From positions 1,612,001 to 1,676,000 of the forward strand of contig NZ_AKKC02000004.1 in NCBI RefSeq assembly GCF_000282095.2: DNA of 64,000 nucleotides, read 5' to 3'. This document shows, one piece after another, positions 43,649-52,067 of the stretch. How positions within the stretch are numbered: position 1 is the first letter of the stretch; each line of letters begins with the position of its first letter. The notes below the pieces were generated by a model that was given only the letters and a program-made list of their open reading frames with translations, had not been told where the DNA came from and did not search any database. Position numbers and translations under genes: made by a program. The DNA is from Rhizobium sp. CF080. Lineage in GTDB: Bacteria; Pseudomonadota; Alphaproteobacteria; Rhizobiales; Rhizobiaceae.

Positions 43649-44752
43649 ATGATGATCGAGGTCCAGAACCTTACCAAGCAATACAGCGACTTCCGCGCGC
43701 TCGACCATGTCAGCCTCTCCGTCAGGAAAGGCGAGTTCGTCACGCTGCTCGGCCCGAGTGGATCGGGCAAGTCGACGCTGCTTAACCTGATTTCCGGAAT
43801 GACGGCGCCGACCTCCGGCACGATCACCATCGACGGAACAGATGCGACGAACATGCCGACCAACAAACGCGGACTGGGCATGGTTTTCCAGAATTATGCG
43901 CTGATGCCGCATATGACGGTGTTCCAGAACATCGCCTTCCCGCTGCAGGTCCGCAAGATCAGCAAGGAAGAAATCCGTCGGCGCGTGATGGACGTCCTGA
44001 AACTTGTCCAGCTCGAGCATGTCGCCGATCGCCGGCCCCGTGCGCTGTCCGGCGGGCAGCAGCAGCGCATCTCGCTTGCTCGCTGTATCGTCTACAACCC
44101 CTCAATCATTCTGATGGACGAGCCGCTCGGCGCGCTCGACAAGAAGCTGCGCGAAGACATGCAGCTGGAGATCAAGCGCCTTCATGCCGAACTCGGCGTT
44201 ACGATGCTCTACGTGACCCATGACCAGGACGAGGCTCTGACCATGTCCGACCGGATCGTGCTGATGCGCAACGGCCGCATCGAGCAGCAGGGAAGCCCGG
44301 CGGCGCTTTATTTCGAGCCGGAGACCGTGTTCAGCGCGGATTTCATCGGCAGCTCCAACCTCTTCAGCGGCAAGCTGAAAACTGTGGACGGCAGCAAGGC
44401 GCTCCAGATCGATGGCGCGGCACTGTCTGTGCCTCAAGCCCAGTCTGCATCTTTCGCCGATGGCAGCGATGCCGTCCTACTGGTGCGTCCCGAAAATGTC
44501 CGGGTCGGTGGCCAGGGCGCTGCGTCGGCGGAGCACAATTCAATCGTTGCGACAGTCAAGGATACGCTGGTCCTCGGCGGCGTGGTCCGGCACTTCCTCA
44601 CCCTGAAAGGCGGTGTCGAAGTCATTGCCCAGGATCTTAACCAGCCGGGTATGGCACTGCCATCACGCGGCAGCGAGGTACAGATCACATGGCGCAACGA
44701 GGACGCGCGCCTGCTGCCGGCAGATCCGTCGTTCTCGAAGAAACAAGTCTAG
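43649..44752 (+). CDS. spermidine/putrescine-type ABC ATPase, PotA type
   Basis: A 367-residue ATPase from the chosen start. Walker A is [11 protein letters not shown], the signature is LSGGQQQRISLAR, Walker B is IILMDEPLGALDKKLR, and a C-terminal TOBE domain has VLLVRPENVRVGG. AAGGAG lies 9 bases before the ATG at 43649, and family similarity begins at IEVQNLTKQY. An earlier ATG at 43556, overlapping the upstream stop, would add 31 low-complexity residues and cannot be excluded. The protein drives the Pot-type importer. Confidence 0.88.
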   Translation: MMIEVQNLTKQYSDFRALDHVSLSVRKGEFVTLLGPSGSGKSTLLNLISGMTAPTSGTITIDGTDATNMPTNKRGLGMVFQNYALMPHMTVFQNIAFPLQVRKISKEEIRRRVMDVLKLVQLEHVADRRPRALSGGQQQRISLARCIVYNPSIILMDEPLGALDKKLREDMQLEIKRLHAELGVTMLYVTHDQDEALTMSDRIVLMRNGRIEQQGSPAALYFEPETVFSADFIGSSNLFSGKLKTVDGSKALQIDGAALSVPQAQSASFADGSDAVLLVRPENVRVGGQGAASAEHNSIVATVKDTLVLGGVVRHFLTLKGGVEVIAQDLNQPGMALPSRGSEVQITWRNEDARLLPADPSFSKKQV

Positions 44753-44785
44753 CCTGAAAGCCGATAGAAAAAGGGGATACCGGAA

Positions 44786-45850
44786 ATGCTGAAAGACAGA
44801 TTGATCATCTCGCGCCGTACCTTCTTCAAGGGCGCAGCCCTTGGCGGTGTCGCGCTCGCTGCGCCTGCGGTTGTCACAGGCCGTGCCGTTGCTGCCGACA
44901 AGGAGTTAACTGTCACCTCATGGGGTGGCGACTACCACAAAAGCGTGCAAGAGCTCTTCGTCGATCCCTTCACCGCCGAAACCGGCATCAAGGTGACGCT
45001 GGTCGACAATGGCGACATGGCCAAGGTCAAGGCACAGGTGCTGAGCAATTCCGTTACTTGGGACATCATCGATGCGCCTGCAGCCTTCGCCACCTCCGGC
45101 GCCAAGGACAAACTCTGGGAAGAGCTGGATGCATCGCTTGTCTCGACCGGCGACCTCCTCGAAAAGCCCAATCCGTTCTATATGCCGCTCTACCTCTACA
45201 GTGGCGGAATTCTGTGGGACAATAAACGCAATCCGGAAGGCAAGCATCCGGTCGATTTCGCAGGCTTCTACGACGTCGAAAAATTCCCCGGCCGGCGCTG
45301 CATGCGCAGCCTTGCGCCCGAGACGCTGGAAGCCGCATTGATCGCCGATGGTGTCGACCCAAAGAAGCTTTATCCGCTCGATGTCGAGCGCGCTTTTGCC
45401 AAGCTCGACAAGTTGAAGCCGCATGTCTCCAAGTTCGCTGGCACGACGCCGGAGCAGGTGACCTCCGTCAGCCAGAACGAGGCCGATTTCTCCTACAGCT
45501 ATTACAACCGCGTGAAGAGCGCCCAGAGCGGCGGTGCCGCACTCGACTTCTCCTTCGCGCAGACTAACAACTCACTGGACTTCTTCGCCATTCCGAAGGG
45601 TACCAAGAACAAAGAAGCCGCGATGCGGTTCATCGCGTTCTGCCTTCGCCAGGATCGGCAGACCGCTTGGTCCTTGCGTGGCTATTACCTGCCAAACAAT
45701 CTCAAGTCGGTCGCCGAGATCAAGGCATCGCCGAACGGCGGCTTCCTGCCCGACCTCAAAAACGGTAAGAACGTCGTCATCAACGCCGAATGGTGGGGCG
45801 ACAACTATAACGCCGTCCAGAAGCGCTATTCCGAATGGATCATCTCCTGA
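44786..45850 (+). CDS. spermidine/putrescine-type ABC binding protein, PotD type
   Basis: A 354-residue periplasmic protein exported by the Tat system. SRRTFFKGA (Arg10-Arg11) is followed by a hydrophobic stretch and cleavage near AVAAD (about residue 37). The mature part begins ELTVTSWGGDYHKSVQELFVDPF, typical for PotD-like proteins of alphaproteobacteria. These bind putrescine, spermidine, opines or amine-containing compounds. It is encoded 33 bases after the ATPase. A stable stem-loop at 45879-45899 lies directly downstream and may protect or end this part of the transcript. Confidence 0.9.
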   Translation: MLKDRLIISRRTFFKGAALGGVALAAPAVVTGRAVAADKELTVTSWGGDYHKSVQELFVDPFTAETGIKVTLVDNGDMAKVKAQVLSNSVTWDIIDAPAAFATSGAKDKLWEELDASLVSTGDLLEKPNPFYMPLYLYSGGILWDNKRNPEGKHPVDFAGFYDVEKFPGRRCMRSLAPETLEAALIADGVDPKKLYPLDVERAFAKLDKLKPHVSKFAGTTPEQVTSVSQNEADFSYSYYNRVKSAQSGGAALDFSFAQTNNSLDFFAIPKGTKNKEAAMRFIAFCLRQDRQTAWSLRGYYLPNNLKSVAEIKASPNGGFLPDLKNGKNVVINAEWWGDNYNAVQKRYSEWIIS

Positions 45851-45878
45851 TCCGGATTGGGCATAATTGAACAGGGCG

Positions 45879-45899
45879 TCCCGGCAGCGGTTGCCGGGA
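45879..45899 (+). terminator. stem-loop after the binding-protein gene
   Basis: TCCCGGCA (45879-45886), a 5-base loop, and TGCCGGGA (45892-45899) form a perfect 8-base GC-rich stem, followed by TGTAGTTT. The T-run is weak, so it may be an attenuator or an mRNA-stabilising hairpin and not a full terminator. It would lower expression of the two oxidase genes compared with the binding protein. Confidence 0.5.
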
Positions 45900-45925
45900 T
45901 GTAGTTTCCCACTGGCAGCAAGTAC

Positions 45926-47356
45926 ATGACAGACAACGACACTTTTCTCGGCGCCCTTTCCGATATTGTCGGAGAACACAACGTAGTCTCCGATGCCGGC
46001 GACATGGGCGCCTACCTGATCGACGTACGGCGGACCTACACGGCAAGCGCGCTTTGCGTGGTCTTCCCGGGGTCGACCCAAGAGGTGTCAGACGTCGTCA
46101 AGCTTTGCGCCAGGCATGACGTGCCTATAACGCCGATGGGTGGCAATACCGGGCTTGTTGGGGGGGCTATCGCCAGGACGGACACGCCCGGGATCATTCT
46201 CAACCTGCGCAAGATGAACCGCATCCGCGAATTGTCGACCATCGACGACACGATAACCCTCGATGCCGGCTGCGTGCTTCAGGACATCCAGAAGGCAGCC
46301 GTCGATGCCGATCGTTTCTTCCCACTCAGCCTGAGTTCGGAAGGCAGCTGCCAGATTGGCGGCAACATCGCCACCAATGCCGGCGGGCTGACGGCCATCC
46401 GCTACGGCGTGATGCGAAACCTCGTCCTCGGCCTCGAAGTCGTTTTACCGTCTGGCGAGATCATGAGCAACCTCCTGAAGCTCCGGAAGGACAATACCGG
46501 CTACGATCTACGGCAGCTGTTCATCGGATCGGAAGGCACGCTCGGCATCATCACCGGCGCGGTTCTCAAGATCTTTCCGCCGCATCGTTCGGTCGTCACG
46601 TCGATGCTGGCCGTCGACAGCATCGATAACGCGCTTGCCGTGCTGGGGCTGATGCGCGACGCTTTCGGCGAGCGCGTCACCAGCTTCGAATTGACCGGCT
46701 CGGACTATATGGACGTGATCCTCCGCAATGTCGAAGGAACGCGCCTGCCGTTCGAATCTAAGGCAGCCTGGTATGTGCTTCTGGAAGTCTGCGATTCTGC
46801 GCCGAATGTCGACCTGACGAGCGCGCTTGAGACTGCCCTGGGTGATGCCCTCGAAAAAGGCCTCTTGGGGGACGCCGTGATTTCACAGAGCCAGGCCCAG
46901 ACCAATCTCTTCTGGCACCTGAGGCACGCGGTTTCCGACGCGATTCGTTATGCGGGACCGAACATGTCCCATGACAGCTCGGTGCCGATCGACAAGCAGG
47001 GCGATTTCGCCGAGAGAACCGGCAGGGCGATTAAAGAGCGGTTTCCCGAAAGCGAAGTGCTGTTCGTCGCCCATCTCGGCGACGGCAACATGCATCTCGT
47101 CGTGCTGTTCAAGCCGGACCGGTTCCCGACCCGCGACGACTACATGGCGACTGCCGGCGAACTGGATCTGATTATCGACGAGGTCGTGGTCGAACTGCAA
47201 GGCAGCATCACGGCAGAGCACGGTATCGGCATCAGCTATCGTTATCGTCTGCAGCGGACCACAAACCCGATCGAGCTGGAGCTGATGCGGGGGATAAAGA
47301 AAGTCTTCGATCCACAGAACATCATGAACCCGGGCAAAATCCTGCTGCCCGCCTGA
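45926..47356 (+). CDS. FAD-binding 2-hydroxyacid dehydrogenase (GlcD/D-LDH type)
   Basis: A 476-residue flavoprotein of the vanillyl-alcohol-oxidase superfamily. The FAD-binding (PCMH) part has VPITPMGGNTGLVGGA and SEGSCQIGGNIATNAGGL. The C-terminal FAD-oxidase domain has HLGDGNMHLVV and ITAEHGIGISYRYRL. Relatives oxidise D-lactate, glycolate or D-2-hydroxyglutarate. It follows the Pot-type importer after a stem-loop and precedes the L-type oxidase by 19 bases. It would process a hydroxyacid released from the imported compound; the exact acid is unknown. Confidence 0.88.
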   Translation: MTDNDTFLGALSDIVGEHNVVSDAGDMGAYLIDVRRTYTASALCVVFPGSTQEVSDVVKLCARHDVPITPMGGNTGLVGGAIARTDTPGIILNLRKMNRIRELSTIDDTITLDAGCVLQDIQKAAVDADRFFPLSLSSEGSCQIGGNIATNAGGLTAIRYGVMRNLVLGLEVVLPSGEIMSNLLKLRKDNTGYDLRQLFIGSEGTLGIITGAVLKIFPPHRSVVTSMLAVDSIDNALAVLGLMRDAFGERVTSFELTGSDYMDVILRNVEGTRLPFESKAAWYVLLEVCDSAPNVDLTSALETALGDALEKGLLGDAVISQSQAQTNLFWHLRHAVSDAIRYAGPNMSHDSSVPIDKQGDFAERTGRAIKERFPESEVLFVAHLGDGNMHLVVLFKPDRFPTRDDYMATAGELDLIIDEVVVELQGSITAEHGIGISYRYRLQRTTNPIELELMRGIKKVFDPQNIMNPGKILLPA

Positions 47357-47375
47357 TCGGTAAGGTGGGCATACC

Positions 47376-48512
47376 ATGGCGATCGACGCCCTGAATTTCC
47401 ACGAGTTGCGCCAGCTGGCAAAGGCACGGCTGCCCCGCGGCATATTCGAATATATTGACCGCGGCAGCGAGGACGAGCGCGGCCTGCAGCATCTCCGCAA
47501 CCTCTTCGACGAACACCGGATCGCCCCGCATGTCCTGACAGGCGGAGAGACGCGGTCACTCGCCGTCGAACTGTTCGGCGAGCGTTATGCGTCCCCGTTG
47601 ATCGCGGCCCCTACCGCTTTCACCGGGCTTGTCTGGCATAAGGGAGAAGTGGCCCTTGCGCATGCGGCGGCCGCAGCCGGCATACCCTATTGTGCCGCCA
47701 CGGAGGCCGTCACCTCGATCGAGGAGATCGCGGCGGCATCGTCCCGGCCAGTCTGGTTCCAGCTCTATCTCTGGGAAGACAAAAGGCTGTGGAAAAGGCT
47801 GCTGGAGACCGCTTGGGCCTGCGGTGTCAGGACCCTGGTTCTGACAGTCGATACGCCGGTTTTCGCCAAGCGGGAATTCAACCTGCGCAACGGTTTCGGC
47901 ATACCGTTCCGTTTCTCGGCAAAGAACATGCTGGATGTCGTCACGCATCCCCGCTGGGCTTTCCAGGTGCTTGGGCGCTACGCGATATCCGGCGCCCTGC
48001 CGGACTTTGCCAACTATCCGCCCGAGTACAGGCACAACATCCTTGGCCGCGGGCCGAAAGCCAGGATGCGGCATATGCCAGGATTATCCTGGGACCACAT
48101 CGGCGACGTGCGCCGGGAGTGGAAAGGAAATCTTCTCCTCAAAGGAATATTAAGGCCAGATGACGCAGTAAAAGCGGCCTCGGCCGGCATGAATGGAATC
48201 GTCGTATCGAGCCACGGCGCCCGCAACCTGGATAGCGCAGCCGCCCCTATCGAGGTGCTTCAGAGGATTACCGAAACAGCAGGCAATCACCTCACAATCT
48301 TGGCCGACAGCGGCATCCAGCGGGGTAGCGATATATACAAACTGCTGGCCAGCGGAGCAAAGGCGGTTATGGTCGGCCGTGCATTTCTCTACGGCACCGC
48401 CGTCGCAGGACAGGCCGGAGCGGAGCACTCGATAAACATGCTTACCGGCGAACTCGACACAACGATGGCGCTCGCCGGATGCTCGTCGGTCTGCTCCATC
48501 AACCCGGATTAG
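47376..48512 (+). CDS. FMN-dependent L-2-hydroxyacid oxidase/dehydrogenase (LldD-like)
   Basis: A 378-residue member of the glycolate-oxidase/L-lactate-dehydrogenase family. The N-terminus is FHELRQLAKARLPRGIFEYIDRGSEDE, and FMN contacts are in QLYLWEDK and TVDTPV. The active-site segment reads SSHGARNLDS with the catalytic His at about residue 280; the usual form is SNHGGRQLD, so two neighbours of the His differ. The Arg residues that bind the carboxylate appear kept. It lies next to the D-type oxidase, giving both stereochemistries. Downstream follows broken DNA. Confidence 0.87.
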   Translation: MAIDALNFHELRQLAKARLPRGIFEYIDRGSEDERGLQHLRNLFDEHRIAPHVLTGGETRSLAVELFGERYASPLIAAPTAFTGLVWHKGEVALAHAAAAAGIPYCAATEAVTSIEEIAAASSRPVWFQLYLWEDKRLWKRLLETAWACGVRTLVLTVDTPVFAKREFNLRNGFGIPFRFSAKNMLDVVTHPRWAFQVLGRYAISGALPDFANYPPEYRHNILGRGPKARMRHMPGLSWDHIGDVRREWKGNLLLKGILRPDDAVKAASAGMNGIVVSSHGARNLDSAAAPIEVLQRITETAGNHLTILADSGIQRGSDIYKLLASGAKAVMVGRAFLYGTAVAGQAGAEHSINMLTGELDTTMALAGCSSVCSINPD

Positions 48513-48587
48513 CTCTAGGCGTCTTTCGATTGAGCCCTCTGCGAATCGGGTTTCGGAGCTTTACCAATTCGAGGTTGAGCGAATCCT

Positions 48588-49015
48588 TTAAGCCAGCCGA
48601 CCCGGTAGCTCGGTACAGCACGCAGTTAGTCGACAGTAGGTCGAGCGTGCGTCACGCTCTACGATTCGCAGAGCTTGTCCAGTCGAACTGCGCACGACGA
48701 GCGAAGCCTTGGTGATGGTCGTGGGGCTGATGGGCTTGCCTTCTCGGATGCTCTCCAGCACCAGCTTGGCAGCCGTCTTCCCTAGTTGACGGGCATGAGT
48801 GTCGACCGTCGTCAGCGGCGGCATGGTGAACGCGGCGTCCGCGATATTGTCGAAACCCACGACGGAAACGTCCTAGCCGACCTTGAGGCCCAGCCGCTCC
48901 AAGCCCGCCATCGCACCCACAGCGACCACACCATTGAAGCAGACAAACGCGGTCGGCAGTTTTCCGAACCGGGACAACTCGGCCACGGTATCAACGGCAC
49001 CGAAACGCCGCAGGG
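48588..49015 (-). pseudogene. LacI-family regulator, 5'-truncated with internal stop
   Basis: The minus strand reads GAVDTVAELSRFGKLPTAFVC, then NGVVAVGAMAGLERLGLKVG, a TAG stop (48873-48875), and DVSVVGFDNIADAAFTMPPL, then TTVDTHARQLGKTAAKLVLESI. This is the C-terminal ligand domain of a LacI regulator. The stop replaces the acidic codon of the usual GEDVSVVGFD. The helix-turn-helix and the N-terminal half are missing; the sequence ends near 49015 against transposase DNA. It may have controlled the upstream hydroxyacid operon before the insertion. Confidence 0.75.
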
Positions 49016-49028
49016 CGCATGCGTGGGT

Positions 49029-49277
49029 TCAAGCTCGCGCTCTCAGCCATCTCGCGATGCTGCGTCGACCATATCCTGTACGAAGTGCAATTTCCGAGCA
49101 CGACAGACCTTCTGTGCTCAAGGCGTGTACTGTCGTGAAGACATCCTTCCGGGACTGCCGATGTGCCCGGCGAAGCTGATCGCGCTTTGGCGTTTCAAGG
49201 AGCTCTCCATGCGAGATTCGATCGTGATGATCAATCTCGATGTCCGTCCTCTTCGAGCATGTTGCCAAGGCCCGCAA
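49029..49277 (-). pseudogene. ISL3-family-like transposase fragment
   Basis: An 82-codon minus-strand fragment. It ends FTTVHALSTEGLSCSEIALR, then TGYGRRSIARWLRARA, a helix-turn-helix typical of ISL3-type transposases (VHxLxxEGLSxxxIARRTGxxRRSVxxWL). Upstream it has RRAHRQSRKDV. The catalytic core and element ends are missing. It abuts the truncated LacI gene, so the insertion probably destroyed the regulator's 5' half and then decayed. Confidence 0.5.
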
Positions 49278-49346
49278 ACGAAGGTTGGTGCACGTTTCGA
49301 CCGAATTGGTCCGCGGCTCGTCCGACGATCGGAAGGGGAACCGGGG

Positions 49347-50009
49347 TCAATCCGCGGCTTTTGAGACAAAACCGTCCCAGCCGGCCATGGCGATCTCCGC
49401 GACGCTTTGAAGTTCGGCTGTTTCCGCTCCGTCACGGGCGCGGATCGCCATCCCACTCTGAACGGTCTGGAGAAACCTGCCGACCTTGGCGATATCGAGC
49501 GCCGGTGGAAGCTCTCCTTCTTCGGCGGCCCTTTCCAGACGTGACACGAGCACATCGAAAGCTCCCGCTCGCGTCGACCGCATCAGGCCGGCGAGTTCAG
49601 CGTGACCATCGCTCCCGACCGTTCCGAGCGTCGCCATGCACCCGCGAGGCAGATCGCAATCCGAACCGGTCATGGCGGCGGCCGAGTCGTACAGATAGGC
49701 CTTCACCGCGTCCCGCACCGTGGTCGCCTCACGGAAACGTCCCCAGACCAGATTCTCGTAGTTGGCGGCGTAGTGCCGCAGTGCTTCCGCATAGAGCTCA
49801 TCCTTCGAGCCGAACGCCGCGTATAGGCTGGTCGTCCCGACGCCCATCACCTCCGTCAGGTCCGAGATCGAAGTCGCCTCGTAACCCTTGATCCAAAATA
49901 TCCGCATGGCGCGGGCCAGCGCCGCGTCACGGTCGAACGCCCGGGGCCGGCCACGTCCGGAACCTGTCGGGGCGGTTTTCGCCAACGTGCTTTTTCGATC
50001 TTTTTGCAT
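49347..50009 (-). CDS. TetR-family transcriptional regulator
   Basis: A 220-residue repressor. The helix-turn-helix lies at about 25-70 (RDAALARAMRIFWIKGYEATSISDLTEVMGVGTTSLYAAFGSKDELYAEAL), followed by an all-helical ligand domain that includes DLPRGCMATLGTV, a pattern found in TetR regulators that respond to reactive or lipophilic compounds. It is divergent from the SDR gene with 81 bases between starts. Two copies of a 20-base putative operator flank the promoter; one overlaps the first codons of this gene. Confidence 0.88.
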   Translation of the reverse strand: MQKDRKSTLAKTAPTGSGRGRPRAFDRDAALARAMRIFWIKGYEATSISDLTEVMGVGTTSLYAAFGSKDELYAEALRHYAANYENLVWGRFREATTVRDAVKAYLYDSAAAMTGSDCDLPRGCMATLGTVGSDGHAELAGLMRSTRAGAFDVLVSRLERAAEEGELPPALDIAKVGRFLQTVQSGMAIRARDGAETAELQSVAEIAMAGWDGFVSKAAD

Positions 50010-50080
50010 CGATCACTACATAAACCCATTGACTTCGATTTTCAACACCCATAGACATTCTGCATCGATCGCTACATAAA
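50005..50080. promoter_or_regulatory. two direct repeats and promoter between tetR-like and SDR genes
   Basis: TGCATCGATCACTACATAAA (50005-50024) and TGCATCGATCGCTACATAAA (50061-50080) differ in one base and lie 56 bases apart. The first covers the start codon of the TetR gene and the second sits 10 bases before the SDR ATG. Between them are TTGACT (50029-50034) and, 17 bases later, TAGACA, a plausible promoter toward the SDR gene. Binding of the repressor to both copies would shut both genes. Confidence 0.65.
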
Positions 50081-50090
50081 TGGAGTTGAC

Positions 50091-50831
50091 ATGATTGATC
50101 TGAAGGGCAAGAGAGCGCTTGTGACCGGCGGCTCTCGCGGTATAGGAGCGGCAATCGCCCGGACGCTCGCTGAACACGGTGCCGACGTCGCTTTGACGTT
50201 TCAAAGCTCGGCCGATCGCGCGATGGCGGTCGTCAAGTCGATCGAGGCCCACGGCAGGCGCGGCGTGGCGATCCGGGCCGACAGCGCCGATCCGGCTGCG
50301 ATCCGGGGCTCGGTCGATGAAGCCGCGAGGGTGCTCGGCGGCCTCGACATTCTGGTGAACAACGCCGCGATCGCACGCTACGAGACGATCGCCGACATCA
50401 AGATCGAGGACATCGATGCGCTCCTTGCGGTGAATGTCCGAGGCCCCGTTCTTTCGACCCAGGCCGCCCTTCCTTATCTCGGCGCCGGGGGCCGGGTGAT
50501 CACGATCGGTTCCGCCGGTGCGGACCGGATCGTCGGGGCGACGGGCACGGTCTACTATATGACGAAATCCGCACTGCAGTCCTTCACCCGCGGCCTGGCA
50601 CAGGAACTGGGGCCGCGCGACATCACCGCCAATCTGATCCAGCCAGGCTCGACGGATACCGAGATGAACCCGGCGGATGGAGAATATTCCGAGTTCCAGC
50701 GCAACCTCATCCCGTTGGGCCGATATGGCGCCCCAGCGGACATCGCAGCCGCCGTCGCATTCCTGGCCAGTCCCGCAGCTAGGCAGGTCACCGGCGTGAT
50801 CCTCAACGTCGATGGCGGCTTGAACACCTGA
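50091..50831 (+). CDS. SDR-family oxidoreductase (3-oxoacyl reductase-like)
   Basis: A 246-residue classical short-chain dehydrogenase with the cofactor motif TGGSRGIG (12-19), NNAA, a Ser in ITIGSAGADR and the catalytic pair in YYMTKSALQSF (YxxxK form). The C-terminal VTGVILNVDGG is standard. TGGAG precedes the ATG. TetR/SDR pairs of this kind usually reduce a carbonyl compound that is also the inducer. No other gene is in the unit; broken genes follow downstream. Confidence 0.88.
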   Translation: MIDLKGKRALVTGGSRGIGAAIARTLAEHGADVALTFQSSADRAMAVVKSIEAHGRRGVAIRADSADPAAIRGSVDEAARVLGGLDILVNNAAIARYETIADIKIEDIDALLAVNVRGPVLSTQAALPYLGAGGRVITIGSAGADRIVGATGTVYYMTKSALQSFTRGLAQELGPRDITANLIQPGSTDTEMNPADGEYSEFQRNLIPLGRYGAPADIAAAVAFLASPAARQVTGVILNVDGGLNT

Positions 50832-50870
50832 TCGCAATGGTTCCATTCGCGACGGCTGGCGGCGATCGCC

Positions 50871-51275
50871 TCAGAGCGACTGACTTTCCCGCCGCTCTAA
50901 ATTTAGATATTCGTCCGTCAGGACATGAATGCGCGCCCGCGGAAAATCGGCGATACCGCCGGCATGATCGAAATCCAGGTGTGTCAGAACGATATGGCGA
51001 ACATCGCGTGCCGGATAACCGAGGGACTGGATCTGCCAGGCGGCGGTATCCTCCACGCGGTATCGGATGTTGAGGATTGTCGACCATAGCCGCGGCAGCC
51101 GCCCCGGGCGTGCTGCTGCATGTCATGAGCTCCATAGCCGGTATCGACGAGCACAAGGCCCTCCAATATCTCGATCAGGAGGCAGTGAATGCAAAGATCC
51201 GCTGTGAGACGCTTGCTCCGTCCATCGAAGAAAGCGCCTCCAAGGGGGCAGTGAGACCCGCAATTGAGGTCGTGG
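50871..51275 (-). pseudogene. metallo-beta-lactamase-fold hydrolase, frameshifted and truncated
   Basis: The N-terminal block NCGSHCPLGGAFFDGR and CIHCLLIEILEGLVLVDTGYG is in one frame (to about 51115). The metal-binding block VRHIVLTHLDFDHAGGIADFPRARIHVLTDEY is in another frame (50871-51056). This is the order of quorum-quenching-lactonase-like MBL proteins (HxHxDH: THLDFDH). The C-terminal half after LNLERRE is lost. A frameshift near 51060-51110 and the truncation make it non-functional. Its N-terminus is joined directly to the alpha/beta-hydrolase remnant. Confidence 0.75.
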
Positions 51276-51640
51276 ACATGGCCTTCGTAAAGCTTCAGCA
51301 TGCGGTCAGCAGAACCGGCATGGCCATGGAAATATTCGCTGCCGCTGGGCTTCGTCACCACGTCCTTCGTCCCGTGCAGGATAAGGACCGGCAGCGTGAT
51401 CTGCGGGAACTCCCGCTTCAGGCGCTCGTCGGCGCGGACCATCTCGGCAACAGTCTTGGTGGGTTGCGTCTCATTGGCAATCAGTGGATCGGCATTCATC
51501 GTCGCCACGACAGCCGGATCGCGCGAAGAATCCTTGTTCTTCAGGGCCAGAACATGGGCATGCGGGGTCCAGATCTGGTAGGCAATGTTGTGGCTATGCC
51601 GGCCGGCGAAACCGGTTTCACGATGCCTGAGCTTGACTTG
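51276..51640 (-). pseudogene. alpha/beta hydrolase (monoacylglycerol-lipase-like), 3' part only
   Basis: Minus-strand reading gives LALKNKDSSRDPAVVATMNA, then DPLIANETQPTKTVAEMVRA, DERLKREFPQITLPVLILHG, TKDVVTKPSGSEYFHGHAGS and ADRMLKLYEGHVHDL. This is the C-terminal third of a lysophospholipase-like hydrolase, with the acid Asp (GTKD) and base His (GHVHD). The part with the nucleophile Ser is missing upstream. The frame continues without a stop into the MBL remnant, so the two form a chimeric open frame. No start signal is seen. Confidence 0.65.
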
Positions 51641-51719
51641 CTATTCCATCTCTCTGTCCTTCGCCCGATGTTCGATGGCTGGAAGAGTGCCCGCGATAGG
51701 CAAATAGGCGAGTAAATCA

Positions 51720-52067
51720 CCATAAATCGCTGCAAATTCGCGCAAGGTGCCAATGGCACGACATGCTTGGATCGACTAATGTCCGTTATGTTACGCTGCC
51801 AGTGAAAGAACTTATGGACAGGGCAGAAGTGTGATTGACGCAGCTGCGTTAACGCGCGTCAACGTATGTTGGTAAACGCTTGTGAATTCGGAGGCTGATG
51901 GTTGGGCTCGCTCACCCATCCATAAAGTTCGCAACTGCCGCAATTCCGTAGGCCTTGCATCAAGAACGACGTACCGTCGTAGTCCCGGCTGTCTTGGCGT
52001 TGTCTGCGGTAGATCAACGCGATGCCCTCATGTAGGCGATATCGGGTTTGCCGGACGCAGGGCGAAG
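51720..52067. other. intergenic stretch, no recognised gene
   Basis: About 350 bases between the broken hydrolase and the LysR gene. It contains a palindrome-rich patch around 51837-51866 (CAGCTG, GTTAAC, GCGCGTCAACG). Short open frames show no motif. It may hold the 3' end of the LysR transcript. Confidence 0.3.
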
